Below are positions 47,535-56,840 of a stretch of DNA of 64,000 nucleotides, one piece after another. Within the stretch, counting starts at the first letter, position 1. Every line of letters begins with the position of its first letter. A model generated the notes under the pieces. That model saw nothing but the letters and a program-made list of their open reading frames with translations. It did no database searches and was not told the origin of the DNA. The stretch comes from Solirubrobacter sp963848475 (GTDB lineage Bacteria > Actinomycetota > Thermoleophilia > Solirubrobacterales > Solirubrobacteraceae). The stretch covers positions 248,001 through 312,000 of the forward strand of contig CAWKDW010000003.1 in NCBI GenBank assembly GCA_963848475.1, read 5' to 3'. A program made the translations under genes and the position numbers.

Positions 47535-49118
47535 CTAGGCGGGCGGTCGCGATGGGTAGTCCGGGCGCTTCGAGAACTCCTCCTCGAGCGTCGCCATCAC
47601 CGCGAGCACGATGTCCTCGCGCCAGTGGCGGGCGGCGACCTGCACGCCGACCGGCAGACCGGTGCTCCCGACCTCCGTCTCGCGAGCCGCACGCTCGACC
47701 CGATCCCGGGTCTGCGGCCGGTCCGTCTCCTCGTCGGAGCGCACGCGCGTGGCCGCGACCGAGCCCGCCGGCATCCCGAGCACGTTGAAGCGCATCAGGT
47801 AGCTCGGGGTGTCATAGAGGAAGTAGGTGGCGCCGTGGCGCATCGCCGGCACCGAGTGCGGCGGGCAGATGATCGCGTCGAGGTTCTTGGCCTCCATCTC
47901 GGCCAGGAACTTGAAGCGCCACGCCTCACGCTGCTGCAGCAGCGTCCAGTAGCCCTTGGCCGACCGCTTCTTCGACCAGCGGAAGCCGTTGGCGAGGCGG
48001 GGCTGCCCGACCATGCTGAGCAAGCCGGCGATCGGCCCGTGCAGCCATGCCGGTACCCACGAGATGCGCAGCAGCATCTTGACCCGGCGGTCCTGGGGAT
48101 TGCCCTTGAGCAGCTTCTTCGGCCACTTGACGCCATCCGCGCACAGAAACGAGAAGTAGAAGCGCGTCGCGGCTTCGGGATCCGGGTCGGCGAAGGGCTC
48201 GACGATCGCGCCGCGCGCGGTCAGGATCTCCGCCGCCTCGCGCACCGCCCGGCGCATGGCGGGCGACGCGGACCAGTAGCCGTCGTCCTCGAAGACGCCG
48301 ATCCGTAGCCCCTCGATCGAGACGGCGTGCGGATCGCGCCACGGAACGGGCGGGATCAGCGGGTCGATCAGCTCTAGGCCCGGCGCGGCCAGGACCTGCA
48401 TCGCCAACTCGAGGTCGGCGACCGTCCGGGCCATCGGCCCGGGGTCCAGGACGACCGCGTCCATGCCCGGGAAGAACAGCTCGGGCGGGGAGTCCAGGTT
48501 CGTCAGGCGCCCGGAGGTCGGGCGCAGGCCCTGGATACCGCAGAAGTGGGCGGGCGTCCGGATGCTGCCGCCGATGTCAGCGGCGAGACCGAGCGGAGAG
48601 CCGCCCGCCGCGATGATCGCGCCCTCGCCGCCACTGCCGCCCCCGCTGGTCCGCTCGAGGTCCCAGGGGTTGTTCGTCCTGCCGAAGAGCGGGTTGTCGC
48701 CCTCCTGGTAGAAGAGCAGCTCGGCGACGTTGGTCTTGCCGAGGATGATCGCGCCGGCCTCGCGGAGCCGCGTCACGAGCGGCCCTTCGGCCTCCTCGCG
48801 CATGTCGGCGCGGGTGGGCAACCCGAAGGTCGTCGCCAGGCCTTTGACGTGGAACTGCTCCTTGACCGTCATCGGCACCCCGGCCAGCGGCCCGAGCGTC
48901 TCGCCGCGCGAGCGCGCGGCATCGACGGCGTCCGCCTCCGCTCGCGCCTCGTCGAAGCGACGGGCGACGACGGAGTTCAACCGCACGTCGACCGCCTCGA
49001 TCTGGGCGATGTGCGCCTCGAGCACCTCGCGCGCCGAGACGGTGCCGTCGGCGATCAGACGAGCCAGCTCGCCGGCGCTGCACCACGTTAGTTCGGAGTC
49101 GTTGTCGGGACGCGCCAT
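47535..49118 (-). CDS. Amidase signature family enzyme (FAAH/GatA-like)
   Basis: This amidase has ~527 residues, with the catalytic Lys in GVPMTVKEQFHVKGL and the glycine/serine motif TSGGGSGGEGAIIAAGGSPL, where the cis-Ser position is less canonical. The nucleophile Ser is in GLAADIGGSIRTPAHFCGIQ. The substrate-side C-terminal half (NLDAIICPPHSVPAM, FNVLGMPAGSVAATRV, STGLPVGVQVAARHW) is complete. It hydrolyses a C-N bond of a non-protein amide; coupling to a P450 four bases downstream suggests a shared catabolic or tailoring route. I chose ATG 49118; an ATG at 49196 would extend it. Confidence 0.9.
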   Translation of the reverse strand: MARPDNDSELTWCSAGELARLIADGTVSAREVLEAHIAQIEAVDVRLNSVVARRFDEARAEADAVDAARSRGETLGPLAGVPMTVKEQFHVKGLATTFGLPTRADMREEAEGPLVTRLREAGAIILGKTNVAELLFYQEGDNPLFGRTNNPWDLERTSGGGSGGEGAIIAAGGSPLGLAADIGGSIRTPAHFCGIQGLRPTSGRLTNLDSPPELFFPGMDAVVLDPGPMARTVADLELAMQVLAAPGLELIDPLIPPVPWRDPHAVSIEGLRIGVFEDDGYWSASPAMRRAVREAAEILTARGAIVEPFADPDPEAATRFYFSFLCADGVKWPKKLLKGNPQDRRVKMLLRISWVPAWLHGPIAGLLSMVGQPRLANGFRWSKKRSAKGYWTLLQQREAWRFKFLAEMEAKNLDAIICPPHSVPAMRHGATYFLYDTPSYLMRFNVLGMPAGSVAATRVRSDEETDRPQTRDRVERAARETEVGSTGLPVGVQVAARHWREDIVLAVMATLEEEFSKRPDYPSRPPA

Positions 49119-49247
49119 GACTTCGACCGCCGCGTCGTCCGAGGAACCCTGAGGGCCCGTAGATGTTCCCACTGGCGCGAAGCTAACAGAGCCCATTGGC
49201 GCTGTCCACCGCCCTTCGGGCAGAAGCGCGGCGCGAGGCTGGACCGG

Positions 49248-49967
49248 CTAAGCGACGATCGAGCCAGGCTCGCCGCTGAGCACCGGCGGCCCCCCGGAGA
49301 GGATCCACTCGTTGCCGGAGCGGCGCAGCTTGCCTTCGTCGGCCAGCCGCGTGAGCGCGCCCGAGACCGAGGGCCGGCGCGCGCCGGCCAGGTGGCTGAG
49401 GACCTCGTGCGTGAGCGGGAGCTCAAGGTGCACGCCGTCGGCGTGGACCTTGCCGAAGCGATCGGCGAGGTCCCAGAAGAGCATCCACAGCCGCTCGTCG
49501 AGCCGCGGTTGCTGCGCGATCGCCATCGCGGTCACGAGCCGCAGCGAGCGGCCGAGCGCGCGGCCCGCCAGCTCGGCGCCGATCTGCGGCCAGGCCGCGG
49601 CCATCGACGTCCAGCGCGGGTCCAGCACCGCGCACCGCGCCGTCGCCACGATCCGCCACGTCCACTCCACCTCGAGCGTCGACTCGCCGCCGTCGTGATG
49701 CTGCCACGGCCGCAGCAGGTCGCCCGGGCCGAGCAGCTCGGCGGCGTGGCGGCCCTCGATCCCGGCGCGGCGCAGCAGCAGCCCGCTGATCACCAGCAGC
49801 CCGTAACCGCCGCGGACCGTGTCGGAGCTGATCGGCCCCTGCCAGGACCCGGCCTCGTACGTGATCGTGCTCGTGGCGGTCGCCTTGCGCGCCTGGGCAC
49901 GCTGATCGCGGGGGACCAACTCAGCCAGCGCGGAATCGACGTCGAGCACGCTGACGAGGTCGCTCAC
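49248..49967 (-). CDS. Crp/Fnr-family transcriptional regulator
   Basis: This ~239-residue regulator has a cNMP-type beta-roll (GLLVISGLLLRRAGIEGRHA, LLGPGDLLRPWQHHDGGE), a long dimer helix and a winged helix (ELPLTHEVLSHLAGARRPSV, SGALTRLADEGKLRRSG). The start is GTG 49967 (VSDLVSVLDVDSALAELVPR); longer starts run into a low-complexity shadow region. There are no cysteines of an Fe-S sensor, so the ligand is a nucleotide or other small molecule. It lies upstream of the amidase-P450 pair on the same strand and is a plausible regulator of it. Confidence 0.87.
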   Translation of the reverse strand: MSDLVSVLDVDSALAELVPRDQRAQARKATATSTITYEAGSWQGPISSDTVRGGYGLLVISGLLLRRAGIEGRHAAELLGPGDLLRPWQHHDGGESTLEVEWTWRIVATARCAVLDPRWTSMAAAWPQIGAELAGRALGRSLRLVTAMAIAQQPRLDERLWMLFWDLADRFGKVHADGVHLELPLTHEVLSHLAGARRPSVSGALTRLADEGKLRRSGNEWILSGGPPVLSGEPGSIVA

Positions 49968-50119
49968 CTGTCCGGTTCTAGCAGCACGCCGCCACACTGC
50001 GTCGGTGCCGAAACCCCGCCTCGGGTACCTTGGGCGCGCTGCGCCCTCGTGCCGGCGGCGATCGCATGCGTTCAGACCCACCGGCCCGCGCCGGAGGAGT
50101 CAGCGAGTAGCCTCGGCGA

Positions 50120-50764
50120 ATGGACGTCCTCGTCGCCGGAGGCCACGGACAGATCGCCCGCCGCCTCATGAGACTGCTCGCGAAGCGTGGACACACGGCT
50201 CGCGGGCTGATCCGCAACCCGGCCCACGCGGCCGACCTGGAGGCCGACGGGGCCTACCCGGTGCTCTGCGACCTCGAGACCGACGACGTCCGTCCACACG
50301 TCGGCGGCGCGTACGCGATCATCTACGCCGCGGGCGCGGGCCCGGGGAGCGGACCGGAGCGGAAGCGCACCGTCGACCTCGGCGGCGCCCTGAAGTGCAT
50401 CGAGGCCGCGCAGGAGCTCGGCGTCGCCCGCTTCCTGATGGTCTCCTCGATGGGCACGCGCCACATCGATCCCAACGATCCGATGCAGCCGTACCTCCAG
50501 GCCAAGGCGGCGGCCGACGAGGCGCTCGAGGCCTCGGGGCTGGGCTGGACGATCGTGCGTCCCGGCCGGCTCACCGACGAGCCGGGGACGACCCGGGTCG
50601 AGCTCGCGGCGACGATCAACCGGCGCGGCGAGATCCCGCGCGACGACGTCGCGCTGGTGCTCTTCCATTGCCTGCTCGCGGACAACACCGTCAAGGTCGC
50701 ATTTGACCTGCTGAGCGGCACAATTCCGGCCGAGGCGGCGGTCCGTTCGATAGCAAGGCGTTAG
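50120..50764 (+). CDS. NAD(P)H-binding SDR (atypical, YhfK/NmrA-like)
   Basis: This 214-residue Rossmann protein has a dinucleotide loop MDVLVAGGHGQIARRLMRLL at its N-terminus, then RGLIRNPAHAADLEADG, AGAGPGSGPERKRTVDLGG and the active-site-like ARFLMVSSMGTRHI. The C-terminal WTIVRPGRLTDEPGT is typical of the NAD(P)-binding_10 group. It is a reductase or a redox sensor of the NmrA type, located in the cytoplasm. It is followed by the secreted lipase 10 bp later on the same strand. Confidence 0.88.
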   Translation: MDVLVAGGHGQIARRLMRLLAKRGHTARGLIRNPAHAADLEADGAYPVLCDLETDDVRPHVGGAYAIIYAAGAGPGSGPERKRTVDLGGALKCIEAAQELGVARFLMVSSMGTRHIDPNDPMQPYLQAKAAADEALEASGLGWTIVRPGRLTDEPGTTRVELAATINRRGEIPRDDVALVLFHCLLADNTVKVAFDLLSGTIPAEAAVRSIARR

Positions 50765-50774
50765 CTTGGTCTGG

Positions 50775-51942
50775 ATGCAGCGCCTCCTTCTCACCGGGAT
50801 TCTGATCCTTGCCGCGCCTGTCCTTGCGGCCCCCGCCAACGCCGCGGTCCGCTCGGGCCCTGCCGGCAACGACTTCTACACGCCCCCGGCGAGCCTGCCC
50901 AAGGGTGCGCACGGGACGCCGATCTGGCAGCGCAAGCTGACCGGGAAGCCGGTGCTCAAGAGCGCCAAGACGAACACGCTGCTGCTCTACAGCTCGCAGG
51001 CGGTGGACGGCAAGACGGTCGCCGTCTCGGGCACGGTCGCGATCCCGAAGGGCAAGGCGCCGAAGGGCGGCTGGCCCGTGATCACGTGGGCGCACGGAAC
51101 GGTCGGGATCGCCGACGCCTGCGCTCCCTCGCGCATCGGCACCCAGGCCAACTACGACAGCCCGCTGCTCAACCGCTGGCTGAAGGCCGGCTACGCCGTC
51201 GTCCGCACCGACTACGAGGGCCTCGGCACGCCCGGTGAGCACCCGTACCTGATCGGCGTCTCCGAGGGCCGCAGCGTGCTCGACATGGCGCGCGCCGCGC
51301 GCAAGCTGGACTCGAGGCTGAGCAGGAACGTCGTCATCTCCGGTCACTCGCAGGGCGGCCATGCCGCGCTGTGGGCCGCCTCGCTGAGCAAGAAGTACAC
51401 GCCCGACCTCAAGCTCAAGGGCACCGTCGCGTTCGCGCCCGCCAACCACATCGGCGAGCAGGGCGCGCTCCTGCGCAGCCTCACCGACGCCGAGCGGCCT
51501 CAGCGGCCTGGCGTCGATGATCGTCCGCGGCATCGACATCGCCGACCCGTCGCTGGGCATCGGCAACCTGCTCTCCGACCAGGCCAAGGCGCTGTACCCG
51601 CAGATCGACGTCAAGTGCCTCGACGGCCTCAGCGCGGCCGACTCCTTCGGCGGCGTCGCGCCGGCGAACCTGTTCCGCGCCGATGCGGCGCTCGACCCGG
51701 TCATCGCCGCGCTCAACGCCAACGATCCGGAGGGCCTGAAGATCCCCGGCAAGGTCCTGATCGAGCAGGGCAAGGCCGACACGACGGTCTTCCCGATCTT
51801 CACCGATCAGCTCAACACCGACCTCAAGAAGAGCGGCGTGAAGGTCACCTACAAGACCTACGACGGCGTCGACCATCGCGGCGCGGTGGGCGACAAAGCG
51901 CCCGCAAAGGACGCCACGAAGTGGATCGAGAAGGCGTTCTAG
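50775..51942 (+). CDS. Secreted lipase-like alpha/beta hydrolase (frameshifted)
   Basis: A signal peptide (MQRLLLTGILILAAPVLAAP through ANA) precedes a secretory-lipase-type domain: GWPVITWAHGTVGIADACAP (oxyanion side), LLNRWLKAGYAVVRTDYEGL, the nucleophile in VVISGHSQGGHAALWAA and the His in YKTYDGVDHRGAVGDK. An extra C near 51500 breaks the frame inside TDAERL|SGLASMIV. The family (LIP/secretory lipase) cleaves triglycerides or other esters outside the cell. TTG 50766 is an alternative start. Confidence 0.87.
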
Positions 51943-51971
51943 CTGAAGCCGATGCGACCAGCCGGGCTCGT

Positions 51972-52799
51972 CTAGAGCCCGGCGGCCTTGGCGATCGACG
52001 CGATGTAGCCGGCGGCGGAGGCGGGACGGTCCTCCGCCTCCTTCTCCATCGCCCGGTTGATCGCCTTGGCGACCGCGGGGGCGATCTTCGCGTCGGAGAG
52101 ATCCGGCGGTTCCTCCTGCAGGTGCGCGAAGAGCACGCGCATGCTGGGCCGGCCGCCGAAGGGCGGCGTGCCGGTCAGGCACTCGTGGATCATGCAGCCG
52201 AGGGCGTAGATGTCGGTCGCCGCGCTGACATCCTCGCCGCGAATCTGCTCGGGGGCCATGTAATCCAGCGAGCCCAGCGCCTGGCCGGGCCGCGTCAGGT
52301 TCGAAGCCTGGCTGTCCTTGGCGAGCCCGAAGTCGGTGACGTAGGCCGTCTCGCCGTCGAGCAGGATGTTGCCGGGCTTGATGTCCCGGTGCACGAGACC
52401 GCTCGCGTGCAGCGCGTCGATCCCCTCGGCGGGGCCGCGCAGCATGCGGATCGTCGTCGCGAGGTCGAGCTTGCCGTCCTTGACCAGGCGGTCATGGAGC
52501 GAGCCGCCCGCGATCAGCGCCTGCACGAGGTAGGGCAGGCCGCCCTCCTCGCCCGCGCCGAGAACCGGGACGACGTTCGGATGCGAGATCTTCTGGGCAG
52601 CGGCGACTTCGCGCTGGAAGCGACGGACGAAGACCTCGTCCTGGGAGAGCTCGGTCGTCACGACCTTGATCGCGACGGGATCGCTGCCCTCGGCGACGCC
52701 CTCGAACACGACACCCATCCGCCCGCGCCCGATGGTGCGGGTGATCCGATACGGCCCTACGGAATCGCCCGGTCTGGGCTCGAGCGCGATCTCAGGCAT
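51972..52799 (-). CDS. Soluble Ser/Thr protein kinase
   Basis: The 275-residue product is a kinase domain only: P-loop IGRGRMGVVFEG, VAIKVV lysine, HRDIKPGNILLD catalytic loop, DFGLAK, activation segment GSLDYMAPEQIRG and the late region FGGRPSMRVLFAHLQEEPP. No membrane segment, PASTA repeat or C-terminal sensor is present, so it is a free cytoplasmic Hanks-type kinase. It diverges from the second kinase by 113 bp and ends 30 bp from the convergent lipase gene. Confidence 0.92.
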   Translation of the reverse strand: MPEIALEPRPGDSVGPYRITRTIGRGRMGVVFEGVAEGSDPVAIKVVTTELSQDEVFVRRFQREVAAAQKISHPNVVPVLGAGEEGGLPYLVQALIAGGSLHDRLVKDGKLDLATTIRMLRGPAEGIDALHASGLVHRDIKPGNILLDGETAYVTDFGLAKDSQASNLTRPGQALGSLDYMAPEQIRGEDVSAATDIYALGCMIHECLTGTPPFGGRPSMRVLFAHLQEEPPDLSDAKIAPAVAKAINRAMEKEAEDRPASAAGYIASIAKAAGL

Positions 52800-52912
52800 A
52801 CCAGCGCGAGGATAACGGCTTCGACGACAGGTCCAGTCCTGACCCCGAACTTCCGGTCAGACGCGACTTGCGCCTCGCCGGTCAAGCCGGGACACTAGGG
52901 GCCGATCTCGCT

Positions 52913-53752
52913 ATGGACAAGCCAATGCTCGGTGACTACAGGATCGAGGGGATCGTGGGTGTGGGGCGCATGGGCGTCGTGTACTTGGCGATCGACCGCA
53001 TCACTGGACGCGCTTGCGCGTTGAAGGTGCTGCGTGAAGAAGTTGCCATCGATCCCGTGTACCGCGAGCGCTTCCGGCGCGAGGGCGAGATGCTCGCCGC
53101 GCTCAACCATCCGCACATCATCCCGATCTACGGCATGGGCGAGGTCGACGGCGAGCTCTACATCGCCAGCCGGCTCGTCTCCTCGACGCTGCGCAGCGCG
53201 ATCAACGCCGGCCAGCTCAGCGTGGATCTCTCGATGACCGTCCTCGCCTGCGTCGCCAGCGCGCTCGACGCCGCCCACGCGATCGGCGTCGTCCACCGCG
53301 ACGTCAAGCCCGCGAACGTCCTGATGGACCCAGGTCCCGAGGTCTTCCTCGGCGACTTCGGCCTCGCACGTGACCCTGAGGGCGCCGCGCTGACCGTCCC
53401 CGGCCAGGTCCTGGGCACGATCGACTACATGGCTCCGGAGCTGCTGGACGGCGAGCGGGTCGGGTCCGCGACCGACGTCTACGGGTTGGCCTGCCTGGCC
53501 ATCGAGACGCTGACCGGTACCGTCCCCTATCTGCGCGACACTGACGCCGCCACCATGTACGCCCATATCGTCGAACCACCACCGAGCGTCCGCGAACGCC
53601 GGCCTGAGCTGCCCGCGGCGCTCGACGACGTGCTGGCTACCGGCATGGCCAAGGACCCCGACGAGCGCCAGACCTCGGCCGGCGCGCTGGTCGTCGAGAT
53701 GCTCGGCGCCCTGGGCAGGCCGGCTCCGGCCTGCCTCGCCGAGGCGGCTTAG
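52913..53752 (+). CDS. Soluble Ser/Thr protein kinase
   Basis: This ~279-residue kinase-only protein has MLGDYRIEGIVGVGRMGVVY, ALKVL lysine, HRDVKPANVLMD, DFGLARD and GTIDYMAPELLDGERVGSAT. It is similar to the divergent neighbour at 51972-52799 (both carry GxGRMGVVY/F), which indicates local duplication. ATG 52913 is preferred to an upstream frame start. It is followed after 18 bp by a kinase-GAF gene on the same strand. Its target may be a neighbouring gene product, but none is shown. Confidence 0.9.
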   Translation: MDKPMLGDYRIEGIVGVGRMGVVYLAIDRITGRACALKVLREEVAIDPVYRERFRREGEMLAALNHPHIIPIYGMGEVDGELYIASRLVSSTLRSAINAGQLSVDLSMTVLACVASALDAAHAIGVVHRDVKPANVLMDPGPEVFLGDFGLARDPEGAALTVPGQVLGTIDYMAPELLDGERVGSATDVYGLACLAIETLTGTVPYLRDTDAATMYAHIVEPPPSVRERRPELPAALDDVLATGMAKDPDERQTSAGALVVEMLGALGRPAPACLAEAA

Positions 53753-53770
53753 GGGGGACGAACCGCTCAC

Positions 53771-55078
53771 TTGACGCGACCGGATCAGCAGGCGACAGCC
53801 GTCGGGGGAGAAGCGCTCAACGGGCGCTATGAGATCGTCGCGCCCATTTCCAGTGGGGCAATGGGTGCCGTCTATCGCGCCTTCGACCGGGAGACCGGAA
53901 CCGAGGTTGCCGTCAAGCGCCTGCTCGACGTCCGACACGCCGCGCGCTTCGAGATCGAGGCGCGCCTGCTCGCGAGCCTCAGCCATCCGCGCGTGGTCAA
54001 GGTGCTCGACCACTCGAGCGACGACCAGGGTCTCTACATCGTCATGGACCTCGTCCACGGCGTCGACCTGGGCGCGACGCTCAAGCGCAGCGGCGACCCC
54101 GGCCTGACGCTCGGCGATTCGATCGAGTACGTGCGCCACGGCTGCGAGGCCCTGTCCTACGTGCACAGCCAGCAGATCGTGCATCGCGACGTCAAGCCGC
54201 AGAACATGATCCTCAGCGAGGACGGCGTGATCCTCGTCGACTTCGGCGTCGCCCGCGCGCTGGGCGCGGAGGAGGACCAGGGCACGATCGCCGTCGGCAC
54301 GCCGCGCTTCATGGCGCCCGAGGTCTTCGCCGGCGGCACCGTCTCCGCCGCCAGCGACATCTTCAGCCTCGCGGCCACGCTCTGGACCCTGCTGGTCGGC
54401 ACGCCGCCGCGCTACGGCGACGTGCTCAAGCTGGACAAGCTGGCGCCGGGCCTGCCGCCCGAGCTGCAGGCGGCGCTCGCCGGCGGCCTGGAGATGCTGC
54501 CCGAGCAGCGGATCCAGTCCGCGTCCTCGTTCGCCGAGGCCGTCGGCGTCCCGCTCACGGGCGATCGCGGCCACTCGCTGGCCCAGAGCCTCGGCCGCCC
54601 GACCACGCGCCGGCGCGTCATGGAGGCGATCGTCCGCACCGCGGCCGGCATGTTCGAGGCCGCCGCCTGCTCGATCGCCCTCACCGACCCCAAGAACGGC
54701 GAGCTCGTCTACGAGGCCGCCTGGGGCGCAGGCGCGTCCGAGGTGGTGGGGATGCGGCTGCCGACGGGCGTCGGCATCGCCGGCGCGGTCGTCGCCAGCG
54801 GCGACGGCGTGTTCGTGCCCGAGTGCCGCAAGGACCCGCGCTTCGCCCGCCAGGTCGCCGCCGGCACCGGCTACGTGCCGTACACGATGGTCGTCGCCCC
54901 GCTGGTGCGCGACGGCAAGACGATCGGCGTCCTCTCCGTGCTCGACCGCCGCGACGGCGGCCCGTATCTGCGCGAGGATCTGGGCAAGGTGGCGCTGTTC
55001 GCGGACCTCGCCGTCGTGGCTCTGGACCTGGATACGTTCCCGCTTTCGAGCTCGGGCGGGCGCACGTTGTTGGCCTGA
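53771..55078 (+). CDS. Ser/Thr protein kinase with C-terminal GAF domain
   Basis: The 435-residue protein has a kinase half (RYEIVAPISSGAMGAVYRAF, VAVKRLLD, HRDVKPQNMILSEDG, DFGVARALG, GTPRFMAPEVFAGG) and, from about residue 285, a GAF domain (VRTAAGMFEAAACSIALTDP, LPTGVGIAGAVVASGDG, VVAPLVRDGKTIGVLSVLDR). GAF domains bind cyclic nucleotides, heme or small molecules, so the kinase is probably ligand-controlled. Start TTG 53771 follows GGGGGGAC. It lies 64 bp upstream of the cholesterol-oxidase-like operon on the same strand. Confidence 0.92.
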   Translation: MTRPDQQATAVGGEALNGRYEIVAPISSGAMGAVYRAFDRETGTEVAVKRLLDVRHAARFEIEARLLASLSHPRVVKVLDHSSDDQGLYIVMDLVHGVDLGATLKRSGDPGLTLGDSIEYVRHGCEALSYVHSQQIVHRDVKPQNMILSEDGVILVDFGVARALGAEEDQGTIAVGTPRFMAPEVFAGGTVSAASDIFSLAATLWTLLVGTPPRYGDVLKLDKLAPGLPPELQAALAGGLEMLPEQRIQSASSFAEAVGVPLTGDRGHSLAQSLGRPTTRRRVMEAIVRTAAGMFEAAACSIALTDPKNGELVYEAAWGAGASEVVGMRLPTGVGIAGAVVASGDGVFVPECRKDPRFARQVAAGTGYVPYTMVVAPLVRDGKTIGVLSVLDRRDGGPYLREDLGKVALFADLAVVALDLDTFPLSSSGGRTLLA

Positions 55079-55142
55079 GGCAGAGCAGACTGGACGATCT
55101 GTACTTGCTCACGTCGTCCGCACACCGTTAGGTTGCGTGCTG

Positions 55143-56840
55143 ATGAGCTCCGATAGCCACTTCGACGCGATCATCGTCGGCTCGGGCTTCGGCGGATCGG
55201 TGACGGCCTACCGGCTGGCCGAGGCCGGAAAACGCGTGCTCGTGCTCGAGCGCGGCCGTCCGTATCCGCCGGGTTCCTTCACCCGCAGCCCCTACCGGGC
55301 TCGCGAGAGCTTCTGGGACCCGCCCCGCGGGCTCACGGGCATGTACCACTACTGGTCCTTCAAGGGCATCGACGCGCTGGTCTCGGCCGGCCTGGGCGGC
55401 GGATCGCTGATCTACGCCAACGTCTTCCTGCGCAAGGACGAGAACTGGTTCGTCCACGAGGACCTCAACGACGGCGGCTACGAGTACTGGCCGGTCAGCC
55501 GCGCGGATCTCGATCCGCACTACGACAACGTCGAGAAGATGATCGGGCTGCAGCGCTACCCCTTCGAGCATGAGCCCTATGCCTCGACGCCGAAGACGAT
55601 CGCGTTCAAGGAGGCGGCCGAGGCCAACGGCATGGAATGGTTCTTGCCGCAACTCGCGGTGACCTTCGGAAACGAAGGGCGCCCGCCCGTTCCCGGCGAG
55701 GCGATCGAGGAGGAGCTCAAGAACCTCCACGGCCGCACGCGCACGACCTGCCAGCTCTGCGGCGAGTGCGACGTCGGCTGCAACTACGGCGCCAAGAACA
55801 CGCTCGATTACAACTACCTGACCCACGCCAAGCACCACGGGGCGGAGATCCGCACGCTCTCCGACGTCCGCCGGATCGCGCCGCGCGACGGCGGCGGCTA
55901 CGTCGTCGACTACGCGGATCTCAACGACACGCCGGAGATCCCGCCGATCGTCGGGCTCACTTGCGACCACCTGATCCTCAGCGCGGGCACGCTCGGCACG
56001 ACGAACCTGCTGCTCCGCAACCGCAGTGCCTTCCCGGGCCTCTCCCGCAAGCTCGGGACCCGCTTCTGCGGCAACGGCGACCTGCTGACGCTGGCGCTGA
56101 ACACGACCAAGATCACCGACGGGGTCAAAACGCCGCGGATCGTCGACCCGGGCTACGGCCCGGTGATCACCTCGACCGCGCGGATGCCCGATGCCTCAGA
56201 CGAGGGCGGCTCCGGCCGTGGCTTCTACCTCCAGGACGCGGGCTTCCCGCAGCACCTGGCCTGGATCCTGCACGTCATCTCCGCGCCCAAGCAGCTCTGG
56301 CGCTGGCGCGAGGGTGCGACCTACCTGGTCAAGAACTGGCTCCAGGGCACGCCGGACACCGACGTCACCGGCAAGATCGCCGACCTGATGCTGCCGTCGG
56401 AGCTCTCCGCCGGCGGCCTGCCGCTGCTCGGCATGGGCCGCGACGTGCCGGACGGGCGCATGTTCCTGCGCAACGGCAACCTCGACATCGATTGGAAGCG
56501 CGCGGGCTCCGGGCCGTACTTCGACCGGCTGCGCAGCACGTCGCGTGACTTCTCGAACGCGCTCGGTGGTCGTTTCGCGGACAATCCGCTGTGGTTCCTC
56601 AAGCGCGTGATCACGGTCCACCCGCTGGGCGGCGCGCCGATGGGCCGCCACCCGGGCGAGGGCGTCGTGGACGCCTATGGCAACGTGTTCGGTCATCCTG
56701 GTCTGCACATCGCCGACGGTTCGGTGATGCCGGGGCCCACCGGCCCGAATCCCAGCTTCACGATCGCGGCGCTGGCCGATCGCTTCGCCGACCAGATCAT
56801 CGACCCCGACCGACGCGCCGCGGAGGCGGCGGCCTCATGA
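55143..56840 (+). CDS. GMC oxidoreductase, cholesterol-oxidase-like
   Basis: This ~565-residue flavoprotein has FAD motif AIIVGSGFGGSVTAYRLAEA, GLGGGSLIYANVFLR, a cysteine-rich RTTCQLCGECDVGCNYGAKN typical of the cholesterol oxidase/ChoD branch, and the C-terminal HPLGGAPMGRHPGEGVVDAY and PNPSFTIAALADRFAD with the active-site His/Asn region. It oxidises a 3-hydroxysteroid or another bulky alcohol. The ATG at 55143 is favoured over GTG 55137. Its stop overlaps the next gene in ATGA; it begins a compact same-strand run of six genes. Confidence 0.92.
   Translation: MSSDSHFDAIIVGSGFGGSVTAYRLAEAGKRVLVLERGRPYPPGSFTRSPYRARESFWDPPRGLTGMYHYWSFKGIDALVSAGLGGGSLIYANVFLRKDENWFVHEDLNDGGYEYWPVSRADLDPHYDNVEKMIGLQRYPFEHEPYASTPKTIAFKEAAEANGMEWFLPQLAVTFGNEGRPPVPGEAIEEELKNLHGRTRTTCQLCGECDVGCNYGAKNTLDYNYLTHAKHHGAEIRTLSDVRRIAPRDGGGYVVDYADLNDTPEIPPIVGLTCDHLILSAGTLGTTNLLLRNRSAFPGLSRKLGTRFCGNGDLLTLALNTTKITDGVKTPRIVDPGYGPVITSTARMPDASDEGGSGRGFYLQDAGFPQHLAWILHVISAPKQLWRWREGATYLVKNWLQGTPDTDVTGKIADLMLPSELSAGGLPLLGMGRDVPDGRMFLRNGNLDIDWKRAGSGPYFDRLRSTSRDFSNALGGRFADNPLWFLKRVITVHPLGGAPMGRHPGEGVVDAYGNVFGHPGLHIADGSVMPGPTGPNPSFTIAALADRFADQIIDPDRRAAEAAAS

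Noticed and set aside
46199..50764. P450-amidase-regulator-SDR as a secondary-metabolite cluster
   Set aside because: No synthase, carrier protein, transporter or precursor gene is present; the P450-amidase pair alone supports only a small catabolic or tailoring unit.
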